Of a stretch of DNA of 64,000 nt, positions 56,301 to 64,000 are shown piece by piece. Origin of the DNA: Skeletonema tropicum (Eukaryota > Bacillariophyta > Thalassiosirophyceae > Thalassiosirales > Thalassiosiraceae). A program made the translations under genes and the position numbers. The notes under the pieces were generated by a model. The model was given only the letters and a program-made list of their open reading frames with translations. It was not told the DNA's origin and did no database searches. Positions within the stretch are counted from its first letter, which is position 1, and each line of letters starts with the position of its first letter. Location of the stretch: the NCBI GenBank assembly GCA_037178625.1, contig CM074132.1, forward strand, positions 3,534,001 through 3,598,000. The letters are read 5' to 3'.

Positions 56301-56538
56301 TCACAAACATCATCAAGAGCCAACTCAAATTCAGCCAGCTTATCCTTGACCTTGATCAACTTGGGCGATTCATCAGGCGTGGCACTTCAGTTGTAAACAT
56401 CGTCCTTGGCCATTCTTGACAGGATAGTGCAGCTTCTCGAGTCACTTTCAGTACTACACATTCGGGATCGCTCTGTCACGCTTTAATACGTCACGTTCTC
56501 ATCACGATATCCAAATATGTATTTTTGTCACCCAGCAC

Positions 56539-57113
56539 TAAGGGTCGGCAAAAATCCGAATCGGATTTCAGGCCTTTTCGGCCATTTCAGGTTTGGAAAA
56601 ATCCGGATTTTATCTGATGCAGTAGAAGCTAGTAGAAATCCATCTCATGCCTCTGCAGTTCCCCTAAACAGATAGATTAGTGAGTTATCAACATTACAGC
56701 TACTCCCCTCCCTTTAATTTCCCCATATTTAAGGACCGTAGTCATTGACACGTTGCTTGAGACGTGTTTCGAGTGTGCTCTCAAGTGCCGCTTCTCCAAT
56801 GGTGTCAACTATGATCTTGACTTGGCTGAATACACGTTCAACAGAAGCACTTGACGTCTGCACTAGAGCGACCAGGCGCACCGCATTAGAAAAGAAAGTA
56901 AACTTGTGGTGGTAGGTCTTCCACCACTCCCAAACACGGCGAGCCTTTTCAATTCGATCATCTCTCCAAGTCTTCCCAGCAAACTTTGCTTTGATGTGTG
57001 GTGGTGTGCGGTACTGGAACTAGTACTATCTACGTGTAATGACTACGTAGGGAGTCATTCCAGATTTTTTCCGGATTTATGGGGTTTGGGACCCGGATTT
57101 TTGCCGACCCTTA
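56539..57113 (-). mobile_element. 575-bp hAT-type transposon remnant
   Basis: Terminal inverted repeats TAAGGGTCGGCAAAAATCCG (left) and its complement CGGATTTTTGCCGACCCTTA (right). Flanks CCCAGCAC and CCCAATAC fit an 8-bp hAT target duplication with two changes. On the minus strand (56970-56730) an open frame reads RRVWEWWKTYHHKFTFFSNA, LVQTSSASVERVFSQVK and ETRLKQRVNDYG before a stop, which is the hAT C-terminal dimerisation region (SSASVERVFS motif). The rest of the transposase has been lost by internal deletion. Confidence 0.85.
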
Positions 57114-57397
57114 CCCAATACCCAGCACCCAGCTATCACCCAAACCATGGCGGTCTCGGCCATACTTAGTCGACACTGTTAACAATAACAACCACGAGAT
57201 ATAACCACCTCTCTCCCTTCTCTAACATCTCGTGATACATTCGGGGTGCGCTCAGTGTTTGGTTTCGTTCGTCTCGCCCGCAATTGGCAACAAACTAAAA
57301 GATCTCACTCGCTCGCTCCGCTCTAAATGGTCATAACATCGGTCATAAAGAGGTTCTCCGCAATACTACTACTTATGTTGTTCACAGCATAACAACC

Positions 57398-60300
57398 ATG
57401 TCACCATCTTCGCCTTTCGACGTCATTGTAATCACCTCGCCAGATCAAAGTGCAGCCATTGCCGTCCGCGAATTGATCCTTTCGTCGTGCGGTGATTTCT
57501 CCTCCTCCTCACCTCGAGACGACATCTCCTCCTCGTCGTCGTCATCATCTCAACCGCTGCACTCGACAGATGGAACAATCTTCCTGTCATCCTGTGATCC
57601 ATATGGTGCTCGATTGGGCAGTGGTGGTGGTACAATTGCAGCTTTGGCCGAGGCACACGAGGCATACTACAGCACCAACAATAACAACATTACAACTACA
57701 AAACGAGAGCCAACAGTTCTAATTTGTCACGCAGGAGGAGAATCCAGCAGATGTCCTACTCAAATCACTCTCGGGAAGGCGTGGACATCTTTACCCTCGT
57801 CGAGTGATGATGTGGTGGTCAATCCTACCTCACTGCTTATCTCGACACTATCGGATATATTTCGAGATGTTCCGAGCGGGTCTGTGGTTGTGGCTGCTTC
57901 GGATGTCCTACTCTCGTTTCAATGCAATGATGGCAGCAACAACAACAACAATAAGACGATTCAATTTGATGGAAACAATTCCAATGGAGTATTCGGATTG
58001 GCTGTCCCTGCTCCTTTAACAACGGCTAAAAATCATGGTGTCTTTGTTGTTGCAAATAATGAAGATAATATCGACTTCGCCTTCAACAATAATATCAATA
58101 ACAGGGGTGGATGGAAACTGCAATCGACATTCCAAGTATTACAAAAACCTTCCATTGATGAGATGATGTCAATGACAAATCCACCGTGTGTCTTTCACAC
58201 TGCTGCTACTGCCAACAGTATCGATGCAGCAGCAACAAAAAAAGAGGAAACGGCAATGGTAGCATGGATTGATACAGGTGTCATCACCTTCCTACCAGAT
58301 GCAGTCGAAACATTGATGGAAATGTCACGTACTACATTCAAGAATTGTACGAGGGTGGGATTGAAAGAGTTGTATCTTGAGAAATATAGGTTGGCAAGTG
58401 ATGGTTATGATGATGATGGTGGAAGTAGTTGTATCAGTGGAGATGATGAAGATGATGGTAGTGTCAATCAAACACGTTTGTCGGTGGAAGAATTTGCAAG
58501 AGGGATTGCACCAAAGATATGTCTTTATGGTGACATGTTACATGCATTGCAAACGACGTCTTCATCATCATTAACATCAAATGATACCAATCTATTCAGT
58601 GTTCTCTCCAAACATGAATTACAAACATGCATCATCCCCCAAGGATCATTTGTTCATCTTGGTACTACAAGTGAACTGATTGATTTTCTAGTGGTCGGGG
58701 GATCCACCTCCAATGATGTTCAGGGCAAGAGTATCGGTGATGGACAACAACTAACCAAGATACAATCATTTGCCAAATCGATTGGTATATCTTCCAAATC
58801 AAACGCGTTCGTTTCAGGATTTAGATTGGGAGATGGCAATGACAACTGTACATCATTGGTGGTTCTTAATTCAATCCTTATAGGGGATGGTCGGAACAAC
58901 AACAAATCTTCTTCTATTGGAGAAGGAAGTGTTATTGAGCATTGTACCATTCCTTTTTGTGGAGGGTCAGATGTTGCCACAAATGGAAAGATTGTCGTTG
59001 GGAAAAGATGTCTTTTGAGTGGTATTCGAGGTGATTTCAAAGGAAGAGATTTGTGTATCCCATCCGAAATGTGTCTGCAAATTTTACCCCTGCGTCAAGG
59101 GGACGGTGGTGGTGGGTTTGTATGTTTATGCTTTGGAGTCAACGACGGTATCAAGGAAGCAAGGACTCTGTATGGTATGGATATCAATCAAGTCCTCGAG
59201 AGATCAGGATTGGATGCATCTGATCTTTGGGATGAGTCCATCCCATGCTCTAGACGGACTCTGTGGAATGCCAAACTTCATCCAATCATGAGGTCTGTGG
59301 ATGACGATGTGGAATGTCCAGAGCTGAATTTTGCCTTTTTAGAATGGATACAGTCATTACGTGATGATGTTCAGCTTGATGATTCTGCATTACAAGGTCT
59401 CCGACAGTGGAAAGAGTCAAAGCGTATCGCAATTTGTGATATTCGAACGTGTGTCGACTCGGAAGCTGAGGCGAAATATCGAAGCACGGTTTCATCGGCA
59501 GAAGTTCGTCAATTAAATTTGGCAGCCAATTGTCTTGTCGGTCAAAAACACGAGCCTTGCAGGTTTCACCATCTTGCTGGTGTTTGCAAGTTGGATGCTT
59601 TTCACGATCATCCCATGTTGAAACGTGCATTGAAAGCAATGGACAATATATGTTATCAAGCAGTAGGCGAGGGAAAGTTCCATATCCTCGGTCGAACATT
59701 CATGGTCCTGTCAGAAATCCTTTCAACGTTGTGCAACAACGATGTCAAGCCGAAACCTTCAGCGGTTGAGCTTCCCTCAACTCTTACTTCAGAGTCAATT
59801 GCTCAAGTCATCGCCATCCGTGATCATATGATGAGAGAACGAATGTATTCTTCGTGCTGTCAGCTGTTGGAGAGCATGTCATCCATGGCAACACAGCAGT
59901 GTATCTATGACGAGAAGGGCCATTCTCATTCTTTTGTCTACACAGACCCACTACCATTAGAAGCTACTGCAACAGCTACTGCACCCGCACGGATAGATCT
60001 GGCAGGCGGTTGGAGTGATACACCTCCCATTTCATTTGAATATGGCGGTGCGGTAGCATGTCTTGCCGTGCTTGTAGATGGGAAGCGACCGCTGCGGGCT
60101 CAATGCAGAGTTTTGAAGGGCATGACTGGTATTCGGCTTTCGACAGAATCGAGGAGTATGTCCGACGAGACATTACTCCGTTCATCTGAAACAACAATTC
60201 AGACCTTTGCAGATTTAGAGAGCTTTAACAATCCTGAATCTGATTGTGCGCTACTGAAATGCGCACTGATATGGTTAGGATTGTGTCCTGTCAACTTCAT

Positions 60301-61210
60301 TCAAGACGACGACAGGAAAACGCAGCCTATACAGCCATTCCTACAAAAGTTCTGTCAAAGAGTGGGAGAAAAAGACGTCGGTCTGGAAATCATTTCAAGC
60401 TCTCTCCTGCCTACCGGCTCGGGTATGGGAAGCAGCTCCATCTTGGCAGGGTGTGTTCTTGCTTGCATCGCCAAGTGTATTGGCATTGTGCTCGATGGAA
60501 TGGATGCAAATAGTCTGAATTCAACATCTGACATTGCAGAAACAAACGGAACCAACAGCCTTGTCCACGGCGTGCTGATGGTAGAGCAATTACTAACGAG
60601 TGGTGGAGGCTGGCAGGACCAAATTGGTGGGTTAGTGGGTGGTCTGAAGCTGGCTACGTCTGACATGAACATTCTTCCGCTACAAACGAAAACGATGCGC
60701 ATCAACTTGCCTGCAGAAACAGTCAATAGTTTGAATGAAAGGTTGATCCTTGTAGATACAGGGAAACCTAGACTTGCGAAAAATATTCTGCGCAATGTCC
60801 TCCAAAGATGGGCTCGGCGCAGTAGTGATATTGTAGCAACGGTTGGTGAGTTGGTGAGTGAAGCATCTAATGCCATTGACTATGCAAGCAAAGGTGATCT
60901 GAATGGCCTTGGCGCCTGCATAAGTAAGTACTGGGTACTAAAGAAAAAAATGGCAGGCGAAAGTAGTGAAGTTGAACCAGAAAACATCAACCGAGTCCTA
61001 CTATTGCTTAGTTCTTCGAAAAAGATCGCTGGAGGCACACTTTGCGGTGCTGGAGGGGGAGGGTTCTTAGCGTTGATTGCTACAAAGGGAATAAGTCAGG
61101 CTGACATTGAATCGGATGTGACAGAGGCGGCGGGTGGAGCTGGCAGTTACAACTTCAAATGGCATCGCTGCACAGTAGCACAAGACGGACTGCTAATTGA
61201 TGTCAAGTAA
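57398..61210 (+). CDS. FKGP: bifunctional L-fucokinase / GDP-L-fucose pyrophosphorylase
   Basis: 1270 residues, single exon, ATG at 57398. The N-terminal ~600 residues are the fucose-1-phosphate guanylyltransferase part: YGARLGSGGGTIAALAEAHE (about 68-88), LICHAGGESSRCPTQITLGK (about 107-127) and a later beta-helix-like stretch (VIEHCTIPFCGG, GKRCLLSGIRG). The C-terminal part is a GHMP kinase: RIDLAGGWSDTPPISFEYGG (about 865), LLPTGSGMGSSSILAG (ATP loop, about 1002) and GGTLCGAGGGGFLALIAT (about 1213). The fused enzyme salvages L-fucose to GDP-fucose via fucose-1-phosphate, as in plants (Arabidopsis FKGP). Low-complexity Ser and Asn runs (SSSSSSS, NNNNN) are inserted near the N-terminus. The length is slightly above the plant form (about 1055). 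It should act in the cytosol and supply fucosylated glycans. Confidence 0.93.
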   Translation: MSPSSPFDVIVITSPDQSAAIAVRELILSSCGDFSSSSPRDDISSSSSSSSQPLHSTDGTIFLSSCDPYGARLGSGGGTIAALAEAHEAYYSTNNNNITTTKREPTVLICHAGGESSRCPTQITLGKAWTSLPSSSDDVVVNPTSLLISTLSDIFRDVPSGSVVVAASDVLLSFQCNDGSNNNNNKTIQFDGNNSNGVFGLAVPAPLTTAKNHGVFVVANNEDNIDFAFNNNINNRGGWKLQSTFQVLQKPSIDEMMSMTNPPCVFHTAATANSIDAAATKKEETAMVAWIDTGVITFLPDAVETLMEMSRTTFKNCTRVGLKELYLEKYRLASDGYDDDGGSSCISGDDEDDGSVNQTRLSVEEFARGIAPKICLYGDMLHALQTTSSSSLTSNDTNLFSVLSKHELQTCIIPQGSFVHLGTTSELIDFLVVGGSTSNDVQGKSIGDGQQLTKIQSFAKSIGISSKSNAFVSGFRLGDGNDNCTSLVVLNSILIGDGRNNNKSSSIGEGSVIEHCTIPFCGGSDVATNGKIVVGKRCLLSGIRGDFKGRDLCIPSEMCLQILPLRQGDGGGGFVCLCFGVNDGIKEARTLYGMDINQVLERSGLDASDLWDESIPCSRRTLWNAKLHPIMRSVDDDVECPELNFAFLEWIQSLRDDVQLDDSALQGLRQWKESKRIAICDIRTCVDSEAEAKYRSTVSSAEVRQLNLAANCLVGQKHEPCRFHHLAGVCKLDAFHDHPMLKRALKAMDNICYQAVGEGKFHILGRTFMVLSEILSTLCNNDVKPKPSAVELPSTLTSESIAQVIAIRDHMMRERMYSSCCQLLESMSSMATQQCIYDEKGHSHSFVYTDPLPLEATATATAPARIDLAGGWSDTPPISFEYGGAVACLAVLVDGKRPLRAQCRVLKGMTGIRLSTESRSMSDETLLRSSETTIQTFADLESFNNPESDCALLKCALIWLGLCPVNFIQDDDRKTQPIQPFLQKFCQRVGEKDVGLEIISSSLLPTGSGMGSSSILAGCVLACIAKCIGIVLDGMDANSLNSTSDIAETNGTNSLVHGVLMVEQLLTSGGGWQDQIGGLVGGLKLATSDMNILPLQTKTMRINLPAETVNSLNERLILVDTGKPRLAKNILRNVLQRWARRSSDIVATVGELVSEASNAIDYASKGDLNGLGACISKYWVLKKKMAGESSEVEPENINRVLLLLSSSKKIAGGTLCGAGGGGFLALIATKGISQADIESDVTEAAGGAGSYNFKWHRCTVAQDGLLIDVK

Positions 61211-61718
61211 ACTTGTTTAGAAGGAATAAAGTTAAAGTTACAGTTGCAATACGTTTGTCAACTCTATGGGCTTCGTCTTCGTCGTCTGCTGCCAATATCG
61301 TCACAAAAAGATGAATAAATACGTAGGCAGCTGGAGGAAAGATGTAATTGTGATTGGATACAAGATTGAGCTCTGTCGGGATACTATTACTATGAGTCAT
61401 AGTATGAGTACGAGCATTCAGTGCAAGTGCAAGGAATAGCAGGGACGGAACACCAACACGAAAAGCCTTGTGAACGCTAAGGACCTAATGGAACCGATAC
61501 CAATACCAATAGATAGTGAAAATCCAATTTTTGTTGGAAAATCAAAGCCTCCTTCCTTTATCAAGGCTGAACTTAGGTCGTCTTGCTTTTTTGATTTTGA
61601 ACATGCATCATCATCATCTACACCTGTTACTTTGAGATCTACATAAACATAGAGACATAAGTAAATAAATAGAGGCATAGACATAGAATGTCTGTTCTGT
61701 TACACACTGTAGACTGCT
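61211..61718. other. intergenic
   Basis: 3' flank of FKGP; no gene or repeat recognised before the DOMON-leader duplicate starts at 61719. Confidence 0.5.
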
Positions 61719-61768
61719 GTTGCAGTTGCAGTCGCAGTCGCACTGATATCTACTAATACTACTACTAC

Positions 61769-61800
<32 letters not shown>

Positions 61801-62630
61801 GACTACCAATATGTCCATGTCATAAAACCATAACTGTGACAATTCATTTTCATTTCAAATAAGTAGATGACAAAAGTTCGAGCTCTCTCTCTCTCTCAGA
61901 AACAAAAGAATTGGGTCTTCGTTGTATTTGCCTTAAGGTGAGTTATCAGTTGTAGTTAGATACATATATATGTATGGTCCTCTCTCTGCCTTTGCATATT
62001 TGATCATAATTGCCTCTCGAGCTTGAGTCAATGGCAATGGGGATGTGGCTGTTGGCTGTTGCTGTGAAATGTATGCTACTGCAGTAGTGTGATCTGGTGA
62101 CATATACACTGAGATTGAGATGCAAAGTGCTACTGGTCTGTGTCCGTGGCTCTAGAATGACTCTCACCATCGCCCCATTGACTTGACAACATTCTCTCAC
62201 TGTCACATAATCTCATACTCATACTCTTTTTGCAGATAGATACTGATACACTGGCACTGGTATTAATACCTCGACCTGTTCTCTCAAAATCAATATCTCC
62301 GATTCAAGATTCGAGATGCGCTTCTCCACTCCAGCCTTCCTCATCCTTGGTGTCAGTGCCAGGGTGTCCAAATCCGCTGCTACTCCCGCTTTGGCTCCGG
62401 CAGCTTCATCATATTTCTCCGCTACCTCTGAAATCGACAAGCAACCCTTCACCACCTGGCTCCTCGCCACCAACAATGCCTCCTCCTACGACCACTCCAT
62501 ATTCCTACCCACGACAGCCGACCCTACAATCGGAATGGCGACCTTCTGGAAAATCACCGGCGGCGACAATGGCAATGATGAAAATGACGCCTCTGAATTC
62601 CACTTAGCCTTTGCCACCAAGGCAACCGGA
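61719..62630. repeat. DOMON 5' region, second copy
   Basis: Homologous to 43908-45589 but without the 44276-44893 segment, with a short TAC array and a few substitutions (for example TACTCCCGCTTTG for TACTACTTTG). Confidence 0.88.
61769..61800. repeat. (CTA/TAC)n microsatellite, about 10-11 units
   Basis: Same flanks as the array at 43959-44145, which is about six times longer. Confidence 0.95.
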
Positions 62631-64000
62631 TGGGCAGCATTCGGTATAGCCGAGGCAGGCGGGATGTTCGGCTCAGATATCGTCTCCTTCACCACTGCCA
62701 ATCCCACTACACTTGTCGATGGGTACATCTTAGACGATCGGCAAGTTCGAGTGGACACCCATAGTCAAGATTGGACTCTGGTCTCTTCGACCGTGGAGGA
62801 TGGCTGGATCATTGTCGAGGCGACACGACGTATCGACACGGGAGATGGACAAGATCACGTACTCAAAAATGACAAGGAGTTGTGGGGTGCCCCCTCACGA
62901 ATCATTGCGGCGTGGGGGGACTCGGATGTCATGTCGTATCATGGGGACAACCGATCCAGCTCTTCAGTACGACTCTTTGCTGATCCTTCTTCCAGTAGTT
63001 TTGACGAGGAGGCGGTATTGGATGGTTTGCAGAAGAATGCAGATGGATATTTTGATGTTGTGAATGATGCCTATCAAATCCCTGCGGAGGAGACTACTTA
63101 TGAAGTTGTCTGTAAATCTTATGATGAGTTGAAAGAACAATTTGGTGTGACCGACATTACGATGGTTGGTGCTACACCAATAATTACCGAAGAAACACGT
63201 CAATTTGTACATCATTTTGTGGTCATGGCGGTACCTAACTGTGATGGAGAAGGGAATCTTGATGGAGCTGGACGTAATGGATTTGGAAACCGAGAACAAG
63301 TCTTTGGATGGGCACCTGGGTACCAGGGCATGGTCTTCCCCGACAATGTTGGACTTCCCATGTTTGATAATGAAGATAAGTTGGCAATCCGGATTCAGAT
63401 CCATTATAACAATCCAAAGTTGATTTCTGGAATGCGGGATTCGAGCGGGGCAAGATTTTATTATACTAGTACTCCGAGATTGCATGAGGCGGCGTATCTT
63501 CAGCTTGGTGATCCACTTTTGGGATTGAATGGGATGGAAATTGCAGATGGCCTGACGAAGCATGAATTCACTTGTGGTGGATAATGTTCTTCTCTCTTTT
63601 TGGATGAGCCAGTGACTATCTTGTTTGAGTTGTTACACATGCATAAAACTGGTACTAGGATGGTGAATGAAGTCATCAGGGGAGACGAAGTCATTCATAC
63701 AGCCAAGGTTGAAGTCTTTGATTTCGATCAACAGGGTAAGTTGCTTGTCTTCTTGGAGTCATCTCTTTTTTCTTGTTATTGTCTTTCCTCAAGAAATGCT
63801 TTCATTTTTAATGACACAGGCTCATTCCAACCCAAGCAAGATGCCTATCAGTTAGAAGCGGGTGATAAGATTCGTACAACTTGCTATTACAAAGATGGCT
63901 CTTCATTCGGACTTGGTTCAGAAGATGAAATGTGTGTGGGATTTGTTGCGTATTACCCAGCAAAAAAGTATAATGGCATTCCATTCATTTGTCCGTATCC
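62316..64000 (+). CDS. DOMON-domain copper type II monooxygenase-like protein (partial; in-frame TAA)
   Basis: ATG 62316 opens a signal peptide (MRFSTPAFLILGVSARV). A DOMON domain (heme or sugar binding) spans about residues 45-215 (MATFWKITGG, LAFATKATGWAAFGIAEAGG, WIIVEATRRIDTGD). Then come copper-monooxygenase lobes like dopamine beta-hydroxylase: TTYEVVCKSYDELKEQFG, EETRQFVHHFVVMAVPNCDG with the His-His copper ligands, IRIQIHYNNPKL with the His ligand, and FELLHMHKTGTRMVNEVIRG. TAA at 63582-63584 falls between two conserved cysteines (FTCGG-stop-CSSLFLDEPVT), but the same frame continues with clear homology to 63735. A GTAAG/CAG intron (63736-63819) then joins in phase to the last exon (GSFQPKQDAYQL, EAGDKIRTTCYYKD, CVGFVAYYPA), which runs off the window. 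A single nonsense change, a rare allele or a base error is more likely than old decay. Confidence 0.8.

Larger units (their letters stand above)
53812..57166. repeat. tRNA-Gly repeat unit, copy D, with two later insertions
   Basis: Follows copy B but is more diverged in 54750-55190. Insertions at 55202-56300 and 56539-57113 are absent from B. After the second, CACCCAAACCATGGCGGTCT still matches B up to the CCATA at 57166, the first bases of the copia relic. Confidence 0.85.

Noticed and set aside
63582..63584. Recoding (selenocysteine or reassigned stop) in the DOMON gene
   Set aside because: The codon is TAA, selenocysteine uses TGA, and other genes in the window use TAA, TAG and TGA as normal stops.

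Overview
This is nuclear DNA from a microalga, most likely a centric diatom of the Thalassiosira/Cyclotella/Skeletonema kind. That is inferred from short GT-AG introns (about 80-145 bp), a presequence with a plastid-type AF motif, copia remnants that look like the diatom CoDi type, a fused fucokinase/GDP-fucose pyrophosphorylase, and secreted proteins with GPI-like tails. No search could be run, so the species is open.

Left part (1-23.4 kb) is mostly genes: the 3' end of an NADPH-oxidase-like gene (2-331), a SUI1-domain protein with a plastid-like presequence (507-1406, minus), a frameshifted FAD-linked oxidase (2350-4940), an unknown two-exon gene (5554-6298, minus), a small membrane protein (7849-8253), three tandem secreted paralogues sharing a DPY[IL]GLPDER motif, the third with a Kazal domain (8511-11603, minus), two transposon relics (13.9-18.3 kb, minus), a complete EF-hand NADPH oxidase/ferric-reductase-like gene (18815-21775) and an exosome RNase PH-like subunit (22279-23382).

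Middle part (23.3-57.2 kb) is a nested repeat region. A segment holding a tRNA-Gly(GCC) gene occurs four times (A 23.3, B 35.5, C 41.5, D 53.8 kb). An old RT/RNase H retroelement relic occurs twice. One copy is split by an apparently intact 8.0-kb LINE (26920-34952, 17-bp target duplication); the other is split by a 4.1-kb element with 497-bp LTRs that I read as identical (49047-53183, 5-bp duplication). Each copy gives the uninterrupted site of the other. The LTR element carries one ORF of about 962 codons with no retrotransposon domain that I can recognise; it is the best candidate here for something undescribed. A further copia relic, a 188-bp-period satellite, a long-TIR foldback element and a hAT remnant fill much of the rest.

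Right part (57.4-64 kb) has the bifunctional fucokinase/GDP-fucose pyrophosphorylase gene (57398-61210) and a DOMON/copper monooxygenase gene running off the end (62316-64000), which has one in-frame TAA. The 5' end of this gene also occurs, truncated, at 43.9-45.6 kb, joined to a copy of the tRNA unit and of the 3' end of the exosome gene. The 41.5-45.6 kb segment therefore bridges the two flanks and suggests a complex duplication, or two haplotypes joined in assembly.
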